Assembly: GCA_029857955.1 (NCBI GenBank)
Contig: JAOUFY010000021.1
Coordinates: 1-42,014 of the forward strand
DNA length: 42,014 bases
Direction: 5' to 3'
Source of the DNA: Spirochaetia bacterium
GTDB lineage: Bacteria > Spirochaetota > Leptospiria > Turneriellales > JAOUFE01
The notes below the pieces were generated by a model. The model saw nothing but the letters and a program-made list of their open reading frames with translations, was not told the DNA's origin and searched no databases. The translations under genes and the position numbers were made by a program. Below, one piece after another: positions 30,601 to 38,780 of this stretch (position 1 is the stretch's first letter; each line of letters begins with the position of its first letter).

Positions 30601-31897
30601 CTATAAACGCTGTCATAAAATCTGAAGATAAATGTTTTAAGGTGTTTGAATCAATGCAAATAACGGTTTTATCTTTAGACATCACCTCATAAGTCATTAA
30701 ACGGACCGCCAGGTTGACAGAACGACTGACTACTGTGTAACCTTTACGAAACACCGCGCCCAGATCTCCGCAATATGATTTACCGGTAGCAATCCCCATT
30801 CTGATGCGAATTATATCAGGAAAAATGTTTTCATCACTTTGTAATTTCAAGGCAAACCTGGCCGCCAGAATTTCCTTGTTTTCCAGACCCTGTGGAGCGC
30901 CAAACAAAATCAAGAAAACATTGCCTTTATCTGTAAAATCCATTTGAACAATTGTTCCGCCATAAGCAAGCGATGTCTGATAAATATATTCAAAAAAACG
31001 ATTTGCAATATTTACGCGTTCTTTTATTTCCCTTGAATCATCCTGACTGAAACCAACAAAAAGAGTTGTGACATCCCTGAAATCACCAATTGAATTCTCA
31101 TGTGAACCCATTATTTTTTTATACAGTACATGGGGGATAAGCTTTGAACTTGTTTTATATATTCGCTCTTCCAGATTTTTCATATCAAATATTGAAGAGT
31201 CAAAAACAATATGATTTTTCGATGTCAATGATGTAAGTTTAAAATATTGTCCGCAAAGACTTTCGGTTAAATTAACAGAACTCCCTGTCTTACTTTCAGG
31301 TAATGTTTGCCACAGCGTTTTTGAGACAATAACATCACCTCCACTTGCCTGCTTTTCGCCGCATACCGCCTCATCTACAGTCGATCCTATAATCGTTGAG
31401 TTAATAAGTTTGTCTGCAGATCCCAGTGCTATTTGATAATAATTACCTATAGCTACAGATATCTTGATTTCAATTTTTATGTCATTAACATCTTGCTTTG
31501 ATTTATTCAGGGCTATGATTTTCTCTTGTGTTTCTAATGCGCATTTGCCTGCACGTATGGCGCACATTTGAAGATCTTCATTTGTTTCGCATACCATACC
31601 AATCATTACGGAATCACCGGCAAATTGATATGTATATCCGCCATATTTTCGCATTACAGAAAGAATGTGATTATAGCAATCTGTTAAAGTTTCTTTAAGA
31701 ACCTCTTCGTTTCTAATTAAAGTTTTACTGTTTTTTACAAATTCTTCTGTTAGAGATGTAAATCCAACCATGTCCAGAAAAAGAACAGCTCCGATTAATT
31801 GTTCAACTCTCTGAATAGACAATTCATTGCTTTTTATCAATTGGATGAGAATTCTATCCGGCACATAAGCCAATGTTTTTTCTAATAGTTCATTCAT
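27671..31897 (-). CDS. Two class III cyclase domains + AAA/NTPase + TPR signalling protein
   Basis: 1408 residues, cytoplasmic, architecture like mammalian soluble adenylyl cyclase and bacterial relatives. Cyclase domain 1 (~30-230) keeps both metal aspartates: LFLDMVGFTSL (Asp42) and FAGDSVMI (Asp95). Domain 2 (~270-450) reads TTLFVGFSQ where the first Asp should be, but keeps FTDKGNVFLILFGAPQG, so it is probably the non-catalytic partner. GRVNELQALKENL leads to an AAA_16-type NTPase with Walker A GETGVGKS (496-503) and Walker B LVFEDMHWID (623-632). Residues ~880-1400 are TPR-like helices. It likely makes cAMP (or another cyclic nucleotide) in response to an ATPase/TPR-sensed signal. The stop lies in duplicated DNA. 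ATG 31897. Confidence 0.9.
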   Translation of the reverse strand: MNELLEKTLAYVPDRILIQLIKSNELSIQRVEQLIGAVLFLDMVGFTSLTEEFVKNSKTLIRNEEVLKETLTDCYNHILSVMRKYGGYTYQFAGDSVMIGMVCETNEDLQMCAIRAGKCALETQEKIIALNKSKQDVNDIKIEIKISVAIGNYYQIALGSADKLINSTIIGSTVDEAVCGEKQASGGDVIVSKTLWQTLPESKTGSSVNLTESLCGQYFKLTSLTSKNHIVFDSSIFDMKNLEERIYKTSSKLIPHVLYKKIMGSHENSIGDFRDVTTLFVGFSQDDSREIKERVNIANRFFEYIYQTSLAYGGTIVQMDFTDKGNVFLILFGAPQGLENKEILAARFALKLQSDENIFPDIIRIRMGIATGKSYCGDLGAVFRKGYTVVSRSVNLAVRLMTYEVMSKDKTVICIDSNTLKHLSSDFMTAFIESCSLKGIKNLIKIYRLIKENEIKKDLYSLKSIPIIGRVNELQALKENLNQAINGNAAVTSISGETGVGKSRLVIEFIDSIKDNNTQVFVSDSYSYERFSSYFSWKEILLQMLNVNEQDNDGLKIEQIESVINTLDNVDVQWVRTLARLIGINTEESLLTKNLEINQKKERIFQIILNLIKLRSKDSPIILVFEDMHWIDDASLELLEYIIQSLNSSCVMIILVYRPNEEIENVIKKINHSQQFQHISLSELDEKDAITLIKKSLNLTEENEDLEKQIFLSSQGNPFFIESIVYNLIDKKILVKNEELKNNLTTTHFEIKLSNKLNDVILARIDRLCEKEQLILKSASVIGQVFNIKQLQKLISSIDNNTIIHHIYALQKSDLISIETEVPLTYIFRHNVICDVAYNSMLISTRRNLHLQLAEIIEEENVYNLTRVSGNLTYHFFEGENYDKAYFYALSAARWAVENFANYDAIHYYEEALKILDVNLNIDDKNEQKFQIKEEMAGICRLAGELEIARYLYAECINFHETPLKQAKLYIGLGQIFQEQGDYISAIKYMERALNMLGTHTPDGKLSTIMALLWQIVVRGIHKYLPITIRKIKKNTEKYELRSKIFVVLAKIYFFKNVESSAWCAFSYANLAERTESKYDLCIAYSNYATMLDAIGFQKASVKYFERSMEIVKTSNFQYVEGVILQRYGLHGLYTNDPDFTVSCEQRSIHVFKQIGELWEVLSSLIISTIAKTFIGNLHHALNDLHELKKISNNVNAKMQIGWAFCQIPYNEYLLGLKEYSEIKEDLDQALLLAIETGDLSGTSNTYALMGNVLTLEGFHDKAIEAAEKSYIEILKYKIKLPNIIYCLVIICETTYFAIESESFLEKKRALKLFLRSYKALKSNAKKLNYLYGPSLRIKALLLKLRNDHKQAQIEIALALKHLKTTPNLLEYARALMNAGMIYADENYVLEAKLVFEQCKVKRYHKKN

Positions 31898-32174
31898 TGT
31901 ATTTTAAATATAATACTATAATCATATTAAATTCATATCACGTTAATTTTTATATTTTTTCCTGTCTCGAACAATAAACCTAATGCCTTGTTTGATGTAA
32001 ATAAATTAAACTAATAAATATTTTTTATAGAAAAATTGTTTGCAAGGAGCATTTACTTCCTGGCAGAATAGTGGTTCTTTAAAAGTTATTTTACAACATG
32101 ATCATAAATTTGTGAAAGGGTATCAGGAATCAACGGCAAAAGCCGGTTCCTGTATGAAGTTTTAAGGAGAATCC
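31898..32174. other. Divergent promoter region and leader hairpin
   Basis: 277 bases between the cyclase and lipoprotein genes. The left part is very AT-rich. Near the right end AGGAATCAACGGC/GCCGGTTCCT (32125-32151) can form an imperfect hairpin in the lipoprotein leader. AAGGAGA (32164-32170) is the RBS of the GTG start at 32175. No gene is seen. Confidence 0.5.
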
Positions 32175-33488
32175 GTGAAAAAGTTTAAAACAAACATTGT
32201 AATTATTGGTATATTAATGGGTCTGGGTATTTCTTATTGTAAAGATCAAACAAAGGCGGCCGGCGGAAGTGACAGTAATAAATTATTGATTCTTAATGAC
32301 CTCACTTATAAAGAAGATCCTGAAATAAATTCCATTGCGCGTTTAATAGGGGCAAAACCTCTGCCCGAAGGCTCCAGTTTATTGCCCATCGCAAATTCTG
32401 CGGAATATAAAAAATATTACGAGGACATAAATTCAGCCTGGAGTACGTTTGAATCAAAGCATTTAAACCTGGTTGATAAATGGATAGCCGAGCATCCCAA
32501 AAAACAATGCGGCCATAATTTATTTTACCCATTTTCTGGACCGGATATTTTGCACGCAATAAAATTTTATCCTGACGCTGAAACCATACACATGTTTGCC
32601 CTTGAAAGATTTGGCGGTATGCCGCATCCCGATACGGCGCATCCCGAACGCGAAGCAAAAAAAATGTTCGCCCTGCTCGATGCGATCAAGGCTTCGTTAA
32701 ATTACCATTATTTTATTACAAGTTACATGTCCGGCCAGGTAGGCGAAAATGAATATTCGGGCGTCATTGGAATCATGTTATTTGCTCTCGCGCGGCTTGA
32801 AATACAGGTGCTCGATGTTTACCCTGTTATTGTAAACGAAACCGGACATTTGGAAAAATCAGCCGAGAATAAATACGCAAAGGCTGATGCCGTGGCTATT
32901 TTCTATAAAAAACAGCAGGATAAAGATGCCCGGGTTGTTGTCTATTTTAAAGGCGATGCCTCAGATCCGGGTCTTGCAAAAAATCCAAACCTTCAAATTT
33001 ATTTGAAAAGTTTAAAGGGGTATTCCACTTTGTTGAAAGCCGCTTCAAACTTAATGTACGATAAAACCTTTGATGATATGCGAACCCAGATTTTGGCGCA
33101 AAGCAAGTGTATTATCAGCGATGATTCTGGAATTCCTTTTCATTATCTAAATAATGGCAATTGGAATGTGAAACTTTATGGAGTTTACGCAGGGCCTCTG
33201 GTATATTTTAAAAACAGATTTGATCCATTTTTGTTTAAAGCAATTAAGGAAAAAGCAGAGCCGCTTCCTTTTGATTACGGCTATCGTCGGGGCGAGGGAA
33301 TGTCACATATAATATTTTCTGAAAGAAAGCCCGATTATCCATATTTTGAACCGACATTTGATTCAAGCGGAGATATCGGCGATACTACCTCCTGGAATAA
33401 CGGACAATTTTATTTTATCAATAAACCCGCGGTTAAAGACATCGAAGGCAGGTTAAAATATAAAAATAATGAAGGTGATTCAAACTAA
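32175..33488 (+). CDS. Putative lipoprotein of unknown function
   Basis: 437 residues with a GTG start supported by AAGGAGA five bases upstream. Signal peptide KFKTNIVIIGILMGLGISYC with lipobox GISY-C, lipidated at Cys22. The mature protein contains well-spaced motifs that look conserved: FYPFSGPDILHAIKFYPDAETIHMFALER, GVIGIMLFALARLEIQVLDV, YLKSLKGYSTLLKAASNLMY, IISDDSGIPFHYL, LYGVYAGPLVYF and DYGYRRGEGMSHIIFSER. This order (SGPD.. DDSGIP.. GYR) recalls a family of uncharacterised exported proteins seen in several phyla, but no name or function can be given. It is followed by an Omp85-type barrel gene, so an outer-membrane role is plausible. Confidence 0.75.
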   Translation: MKKFKTNIVIIGILMGLGISYCKDQTKAAGGSDSNKLLILNDLTYKEDPEINSIARLIGAKPLPEGSSLLPIANSAEYKKYYEDINSAWSTFESKHLNLVDKWIAEHPKKQCGHNLFYPFSGPDILHAIKFYPDAETIHMFALERFGGMPHPDTAHPEREAKKMFALLDAIKASLNYHYFITSYMSGQVGENEYSGVIGIMLFALARLEIQVLDVYPVIVNETGHLEKSAENKYAKADAVAIFYKKQQDKDARVVVYFKGDASDPGLAKNPNLQIYLKSLKGYSTLLKAASNLMYDKTFDDMRTQILAQSKCIISDDSGIPFHYLNNGNWNVKLYGVYAGPLVYFKNRFDPFLFKAIKEKAEPLPFDYGYRRGEGMSHIIFSERKPDYPYFEPTFDSSGDIGDTTSWNNGQFYFINKPAVKDIEGRLKYKNNEGDSN

Positions 33489-33496
33489 TCATTGAT

Positions 33497-33534
33497 TTAC
33501 AGGGAGTATTGGTCATCATACTCCCTGTAATTTT
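33497..33534 (+). terminator. Perfect 13-bp hairpin with U-tail directly before the Omp85-like start codon
   Basis: TTACAGGGAGTAT (33497-33509) pairs exactly with ATACTCCCTGTAA (33518-33530) across an 8-base loop and is followed by TTTT. It is an intrinsic-terminator structure ending 7-10 bases before ATG 33541, in the place where an RBS would be. It may end most lipoprotein transcripts or regulate the downstream gene. Confidence 0.8.
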
Positions 33535-33540
33535 ATCGCT

Positions 33541-34944
33541 ATGACGAAGTTTTCTAAAATAGTTTACTCTGCCTTATTTTCAGTTTTTTTAATGTCCGGT
33601 CTTGACGGGCAAAACTTAAATGAAGCAGATGACCAACAACCCGACAAAAATAAAAACTTAAAACCAGGCTTGGATTTATCTAAAAAAAATCAGTTATCTC
33701 AACAAGAATTATCTAAAAAAAAAGAAGACGGATATTTTACTTTTATCGCAGGTCCTGCAAGTAGCCCGGATACCGGCATAGGCGGAACCGCCGTAGTTTT
33801 ATACTATTACAATGGAAAAAAAGACGAAATACTTTTTCCATATACGCCATATAAACACAATATCGGATTCCTGGCGTCTTACCAGAGTCGGGGCTATGCA
33901 AGTTTTGCAGTGATGTGGGATGCTCCCTATTTTCTCAATTCACCTTTTCGTGTTTATGCCGATCTTTGGTTTAACATCAATCCTGTATCTCAGTTTTATG
34001 GTATCGGCTCAAGTACGCTTGCTCCCTTAACAGATCCTGATGGTAAGACCTATTCGCGAATGGACAACTATGATAATTCTCTGCGGAACATCTCTAACGG
34101 AAATACAAACGGTTACTACAACTTTTACTACGCGCGCTGGTTTGACGGAAAAGTTATGGCACAACGTGATTTTGGCGGAGGCGTATTTCGAGTCTTGGGC
34201 GGATACCTGATTCGAAATTACAACATTTACGATTATTCCAGCAAAAATGTTACTTTAACCACTGCAAACGGCCAATCAACCTCGGCATTGATGGGAAACA
34301 CTTTGTTGTACAACCAATACCTTGATCATAAAATCACCGGATTTAACGGCGGGTGGGCAAACGCGATGATGATTGGCCTGGCCTTTGACAATCGAGATTT
34401 GGAACCTTATCCTCGAAAAGGTATGTTTCATGATATCTCGTTTGGATATCATTCAAAATGGCTTGGTTCTGATTTTAACTTTAGCGAGTTTACATTGGGA
34501 TCTCGCTTTTACTACAGCCCTTTTAAAAATATCGATCTTGTTTTAGCAAGCCGAATGGCAGTTTCTTATAAATTTGGCGATATCCCATTTTTTGGGCTTA
34601 CCACCATTCAATTTACTGATCAAAACCTGAACTCCATCGGCAACATCCGCGGTTTTCGCGATCGACGCTTTATGGGCGCCTTTGTTACAATTGCAGACCT
34701 GGAAGCGCGATATACATTTTTATCGTGGAAATGGGGCGAACAAATTTTTGACCTTTCAGCAGCGCCGTTTATCGACTTGATTTCTGTATTTGATCGTCCC
34801 CAGGATTTTAGCTTTAATGACTGGAAAGCAGGCTACGGAGCAGGAATTCGACTAACATGGAATCAGGCCACTGTGATACGTTTTGACTTTGGATTTAGTT
34901 CTGAAGATTTCGGATTTTATTTAATGATTAAACAGCTTTATTAG
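33541..34944 (+). CDS. Omp85/BamA-superfamily outer-membrane barrel (surface-antigen type)
   Basis: 467 residues with signal peptide (KIVYSALFSVFLMSGLDG) and a short charged linker, then a single beta-barrel; no POTRA domains are visible, so it is not BamA itself. Barrel features: FTFIAGPASSPDTGIGGTA, GLAFDNRDLEPYPRKGMFHD, the NIRGFRDRRFMG segment that corresponds to the VRGF/Y lid-lock motif and the terminal GAGIRLTWNQATVIRFDFGFSSE with a final aromatic-ended strand (FYLMIKQLY). Related POTRA-less barrels occur near lipoproteins or lipases. The function is probably insertion or export at the outer membrane, unproven. Downstream of the lipoprotein gene by 52 bases, with a terminator hairpin between and no normal RBS. 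Confidence 0.85.
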   Translation: MTKFSKIVYSALFSVFLMSGLDGQNLNEADDQQPDKNKNLKPGLDLSKKNQLSQQELSKKKEDGYFTFIAGPASSPDTGIGGTAVVLYYYNGKKDEILFPYTPYKHNIGFLASYQSRGYASFAVMWDAPYFLNSPFRVYADLWFNINPVSQFYGIGSSTLAPLTDPDGKTYSRMDNYDNSLRNISNGNTNGYYNFYYARWFDGKVMAQRDFGGGVFRVLGGYLIRNYNIYDYSSKNVTLTTANGQSTSALMGNTLLYNQYLDHKITGFNGGWANAMMIGLAFDNRDLEPYPRKGMFHDISFGYHSKWLGSDFNFSEFTLGSRFYYSPFKNIDLVLASRMAVSYKFGDIPFFGLTTIQFTDQNLNSIGNIRGFRDRRFMGAFVTIADLEARYTFLSWKWGEQIFDLSAAPFIDLISVFDRPQDFSFNDWKAGYGAGIRLTWNQATVIRFDFGFSSEDFGFYLMIKQLY

Positions 34945-35541
34945 GTGGGGAGAAGACTTGCCAATCGTTTCAGATTTTCAACAGTTCTGCGCTCAGATTT
35001 ATGCAAGATTTTAGCAGTAATATTTGTCTAATGAAATAAAGAATACGATTTTCTTTATCCATACTTTTTTACGTCATTGGCCCCTGTCATATTTGCCGTA
35101 TTTAAAAAATTATCCAAAGATTTAAAATCAATGAGTTTTCAGTTCAACTTCAATCGCATATTTTTCATAGTATAAATCCAGGTATTTCTGCAAATAACTA
35201 CATTTATAAAATTCATTTCCTGGAAGGTATATTGAGATATTTAAAAATTGTGACTTTTCAGTAATCAGATCTACAATAAAATAGAGAATGAAATTTAACA
35301 AAATGGAGAGGATTCAAAGGATAAACAACTAGCTTATTTTACATGCACTAATTCAACGAATATTTAATCATTGACCGGTTTCATGGCAGACTAAATAAGT
35401 AAAAAATGACTATTGCCATTCTATCCTTTTATTTTTTTTATCCTGTAGCATTAACCCTGATAATTGAGAAGTTACTTAAATATCTCGAAAACCAAAATAA
35501 AACGATATTCAAAATAGCTATAAAAATAAATTGTTCATATC
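34945..35541. other. 597-base spacer with little coding signal
   Basis: AT-rich. The only coding-like stretch is the short leftward frame at 35128-35301 listed separately. A 20-base segment near 35453 (CCCTGATAATTGAGAAG) resembles CCTGATTATTGAGAAG at 3696, upstream of the transposase remnant; this may be chance or an old repeat. No terminator with a T-tail was recognised after the barrel gene. The promoter of the SEC-C gene presumably lies in the last ~100 bases. Confidence 0.45.
35128..35301 (-). pseudogene. Possible gene remnant in the spacer
   Basis: A leftward frame of 57 codons, from a TTG at 35301 to a stop at 35128, reads FIVDLITEKSQFLNISIYL, then PGNEFYKCSYLQKYLDLYYE and a charged end. 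Amino-acid use looks protein-like, but there is no ATG, no RBS and an upstream in-frame stop. It may be the C-terminal end of a decayed gene. No family recognised. Confidence 0.3.
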
Positions 35542-36981
35542 ATGGCAAATTTAAAAAGCAACATCCTTTATACAATTAAACTCGACCGTAACGAACTGTG
35601 TTATTGCGGCAGCGGTAAAAAATACAAACATTGCTGTCTGAATAACCCTAAGCCAAATGCGCAGGATTTAATTGATTACTACAATCACTGGAAAAGCTCG
35701 CGAGAAGTTAATCGTGTCATTGAAACTGCAATTCTTGATTTTCCTTCCGGCTTACAGGAATATTTCACAGACATCTATTTTGATAATCCTTTTATTGAAA
35801 ATGAAAACTTCGATCCAGATTCCCCTGAGTGGAAAAACTTTCATAACACGCAAATCATTAATACTGTAAAGTCATACATTTATAATGCACTGGAATCAAA
35901 ACACGATGATGTCGAGGGCTTGACTGATTATGTGATTCAAAAAGCTGAAAAAATGGATCTTGGCAAGAAGCAGATTGAATATCTATATAGTATTGCAAAT
36001 ACACCTGCTTCATTTTATAAAATTGAATCGACAGACCCTGCCCAAATTTCAACGATCATATCAGATCTTTTTTCAGACCAAAAAATCACCGTGATAGACA
36101 GAAGTATTTGTCGCTCTGGTCGCTCAGGTTATATCATCTTCGGAAAAGCGGTTCCATATAAACTCGATAAAAACCAATATGTACTTGAAACACCCGGTAT
36201 TTCTGCTATAGATGACACACATGAAAATTGGCTGCACGATTGCATTATTGATGCATCCAAACAAACAAAGAAAGGAAGAAAAAAGACCGACTCTCTGGAT
36301 GACCTGCTTTACAGATTACCAATCTTGCCTGTCTGGATCATTACGGCTTATATATGGTATAAGACGCATCCAAAAATTAAAAATTACGACGGCGATGATG
36401 TCAGGTTCATTGAGGTCGTTTATAACTTTACAAACCGGCAGGAGGTTCTTAAAGAATTAAATCAAATAAAAGAGTTAAACGTAGACTACGGCGATGACAA
36501 GGGAGATATCGAAATTACCTGGATGGATATCAAAAAAAATGTTGTCCTTGGCAGTTTTACCTTGGGCACATCAACATTAAAAGGTTTTGTAAACTCGCGA
36601 AAAAGACTTAAAAAACTTGAAAATATTTTCAAGAAAATAAAATGCCTGTCCCTGCGCGACATTCAGGAAAAATCGCTGGACGATGTCAGGGCCAAGTCCT
36701 CAAAGAGCGCAAAAAGCGAAAGCGATGAACTTATGGGAGATCCCGAAGTTAAAAAAGAGATTATAAATCTGCTCATGAAACATTATGAATCATGGCCAGA
36801 CGAAAAAATACCAGCGCTTGATGACAAGAAACCGCGCGATCTTGTAAAAACTCCCGAAGGTATAAAAAAAGTTCAAACGCTGATAAAAAAAATGGAAAGA
36901 GACTATGCGGACTTACCCGAATCAAACGCTATGCACGGTTTTTCGCTTGATTTTATCAGAAAAAAATTAAATATCGAATAA
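35542..36981 (+). CDS. SEC-C motif protein of unknown function
   Basis: 479 residues, no signal peptide. The N-terminal SEC-C zinc motif is clear: RNELCYCGSGKKYKHCC with Cys20, Cys22, Cys31 and Cys32, the same short finger found at the end of SecA and in YecA-type proteins. The rest is largely helical and highly charged. It includes a hydrophobic-aromatic patch (LYRLPILPVWIITAYIWYKTHP) near 253-275, EVVYNFTNRQEVLKELNQI, and a Lys-rich C-terminal part (KSSKSAKSESDELMGDPEVKKE). No other domain is recognised. It stands alone between long spacers and has its own promoter by inference. ATG 35542 has no strong RBS. Confidence 0.75.
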   Translation: MANLKSNILYTIKLDRNELCYCGSGKKYKHCCLNNPKPNAQDLIDYYNHWKSSREVNRVIETAILDFPSGLQEYFTDIYFDNPFIENENFDPDSPEWKNFHNTQIINTVKSYIYNALESKHDDVEGLTDYVIQKAEKMDLGKKQIEYLYSIANTPASFYKIESTDPAQISTIISDLFSDQKITVIDRSICRSGRSGYIIFGKAVPYKLDKNQYVLETPGISAIDDTHENWLHDCIIDASKQTKKGRKKTDSLDDLLYRLPILPVWIITAYIWYKTHPKIKNYDGDDVRFIEVVYNFTNRQEVLKELNQIKELNVDYGDDKGDIEITWMDIKKNVVLGSFTLGTSTLKGFVNSRKRLKKLENIFKKIKCLSLRDIQEKSLDDVRAKSSKSAKSESDELMGDPEVKKEIINLLMKHYESWPDEKIPALDDKKPRDLVKTPEGIKKVQTLIKKMERDYADLPESNAMHGFSLDFIRKKLNIE

Positions 36982-37203
36982 ACCAGAATTTCTTTATATC
37001 ATAATACAATGTATTTAATTTCATTGTCATTTCATTAAAGATATTTGAGCTTTTTATAACGTTTTTCAAAATAAATTGCTTACATATCAATTTATTAAGT
37101 ATTCTATAATCAGGATTGAGGCGGATAAATTAAAAATCAATCTTGATTAGTGAATTTAATTATAGTAAAGTTTTCATCATGAAAATCTTATAAGGAGGAT
37201 AAT

Positions 37204-37968
37204 ATGAAACTTGAAGGAAAAAGCGCAATCATCACAGGCGCGGGTTCGGGAATGGGACTTGCCATGGCAAATTTATTTTCATCCGAAGGCGCAAAGTTGA
37301 TTTTAAGCGATTGGAACAAGGAACGACTTGACAAAGTAGTTTCTGAACTAAAAGCAAAGGGAAGTAAAGTTATTGGTATTCAAGGCAATATTGCCGAAAA
37401 AGCGGTGGCAGAAAGTCTCGTTGCAAAATCAATTGAGTCCTATGGTAAACTGGATATTCTTTGCAATAATGCCGGAATTATGGATTACATGCAAGGGATC
37501 GATGAAGTGACCGATGAAATATGGGAAAAAGTTCTTAAGGTAAATTTATACGGTCCTATGTACACCACAAGAAAAGCCGTTTCATTTATGAAAGATAATG
37601 GCGGCGGATCCATCATCAACACATCATCTGTTGCCGGAATCCATGGAGGAGCTGCAGGTCTTGCCTATACGGTTTCAAAACACGGGCTGATTGGGCTTAC
37701 CAGAAATACAGCCTGGATTTATGCCAAAGCTGGTATTCGATGCAATGCCATTTGCCCCGGAGGAACAGCAACAAATATTGCAGATACCATGCCAAAAGAC
37801 AAACTATCTGCTTTTGGCGGTGAACGAGCGGGGTTATACGCCAGCATTATGCCTGGCTTTTTACAACCCATTGATATTGCCAATCTTGCGTTGTTTTTAG
37901 CTTCCGATGATTCCAAAAATATAAACGGAGCCATCATCAATGCCGATGCCGGATGGGGCGCTGCGTAA
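37204..37968 (+). CDS. Short-chain dehydrogenase/reductase
   Basis: 254-residue classical SDR, cytoplasmic, usually a tetramer. Cofactor loop TGAGSGMG (11-18), Asp36 after the second strand (LILSDWN), which favours NAD over NADP, CNNAG (88-91), Asn113 (KVNLYG), Ser141/142 (NTSSVAG), and the catalytic Tyr155-x3-Lys159 in AYTVSKHG. The PGG(T) stretch and C-terminal DAGWGAA are typical. The substrate is unknown; the family covers sugars, steroids and acyl chains. A strong AAGGAGGA RBS (37192-37199) marks ATG 37204 and suggests good expression. Followed by a hairpin and a GC-rich terminator. Confidence 0.92.
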   Translation: MKLEGKSAIITGAGSGMGLAMANLFSSEGAKLILSDWNKERLDKVVSELKAKGSKVIGIQGNIAEKAVAESLVAKSIESYGKLDILCNNAGIMDYMQGIDEVTDEIWEKVLKVNLYGPMYTTRKAVSFMKDNGGGSIINTSSVAGIHGGAAGLAYTVSKHGLIGLTRNTAWIYAKAGIRCNAICPGGTATNIADTMPKDKLSAFGGERAGLYASIMPGFLQPIDIANLALFLASDDSKNINGAIINADAGWGAA

Positions 37969-38024
37969 AATTGATCATAACTTCAGAGTAACGATCAAAG
38001 TCGCCTATCGATGGGGGTAGCATA

Positions 38025-38041
38025 GAATGCCGACGGCATTC
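38025..38041. repeat. Small perfect hairpin after the SDR gene
   Basis: GAATGCC-gac-GGCATTC, a 7-bp stem with a 3-base loop, 57 bases after the SDR stop and just before the main terminator. It may act as a secondary terminator stem or 3'-end stabiliser. Confidence 0.5.
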
Positions 38042-38047
38042 GTTGCG

Positions 38048-38100
38048 AGGGGGAAGGCGAAAATTCTACTGAACGAAAATTTGCCTCCTTCCCCCTTTTT
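38048..38100 (+). terminator. GC-rich terminator of the SDR gene
   Basis: AGGGGGAAGG (38048-38057) pairs with CCTTCCCCCT (38087-38096), extended by an inner GCGAAAATT/AAATTTGC arm, and ends with TTTTT. It overlaps the last bases of the convergent dcd gene (stop at 38099). Confidence 0.8.
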
Positions 38101-38617
38101 ATTCAAAATCTTTATACATCATGCTGGGTTGAACGCCCTGATTTCCCTGATACTTGTTGCTTTTATATTCGTCGTATTCGCCTTCAATTGTGTGATAAAA
38201 TATCTGGCAAATGCCGACGCCTGCGTAAATTCGAATGGGTTGAACAGCGATCATTTCAAGTGTCCAGAAACCTTTAAAACCGACATCGCCGAAACCCGCT
38301 GTGATGTGAACGAACAAACCTAGTCTTCCGACGCTGCTTCGGCCTTCAAGCATGGGAACCAGGTGATGGGTTTCTGTGTACTCGCGCGTGCGCCCCAAAT
38401 ACAACTTATTGGTTTCCAGTAAAAAACCTTCCGGCGGAATTTTAATTTTTTCAGCTTCGCATGGTTTTTTCATGTCAAGCTCATAACTTTTATACACCAT
38501 CAATTCGTCTGCCAATGTTAAATTGTATGAATTGGGGTTAACATATTTTTTATCAAAGGGTTCGATGATGATATCTTTACCCATTCTTTTTTCAATTTCG
38601 CGTCCTGATAATATCAT
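38099..38617 (-). CDS. dcd: dCTP deaminase
   Basis: Deaminates dCTP to dUTP, feeding dTMP synthesis through dUTPase; trimeric. 172 residues. Motifs: NPNSYNLTLADEL, LEGRSSVGRLGLFVHITAGFGDVGFKG with the phosphate-binding Arg93-Ser-Ser, WTLEM with the catalytic Glu121, and the C-terminal YQGNQGVQPS. Some relatives are bifunctional (dCTP deaminase/dUTPase); the sequence alone does not settle that. ATG 38617 has AAGGTTTG just upstream. It is convergent with the SDR gene and separated from apbC by a 163-base spacer with an inverted repeat. Confidence 0.94.
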   Translation of the reverse strand: MILSGREIEKRMGKDIIIEPFDKKYVNPNSYNLTLADELMVYKSYELDMKKPCEAEKIKIPPEGFLLETNKLYLGRTREYTETHHLVPMLEGRSSVGRLGLFVHITAGFGDVGFKGFWTLEMIAVQPIRIYAGVGICQIFYHTIEGEYDEYKSNKYQGNQGVQPSMMYKDFE

Positions 38618-38660
38618 AACAAACCTTCTAATGAGAAGTTTACTATAAACTCAAAAGATA

Positions 38661-38754
38661 TCTCACAAGGAACTCAAAAATCACGAAGTCTAAAGAGAAT
38701 TCAAATTATCGTTTTTTTTAGACCTTCGTTGCGGCCTTCGTAAACCTTGCGAGA
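38661..38754. repeat. Imperfect long inverted repeat between apbC and dcd
   Basis: TCTCACAAGG..CACGAAGTCTAAA on the left pairs with TTTAGACCTTCGT..AACCTTGCGAGA on the right over ~94 bases. The words (ACGAAG, CTTCG, CAAGG) recall the MITE-like elements elsewhere in the window, but the termini differ, so it is a separate or decayed element. It may form a large hairpin in the apbC transcript ahead of dcd. Confidence 0.6.
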
Positions 38755-38780
38755 AATTCCATTTTCTTTTGTAAATCTTC

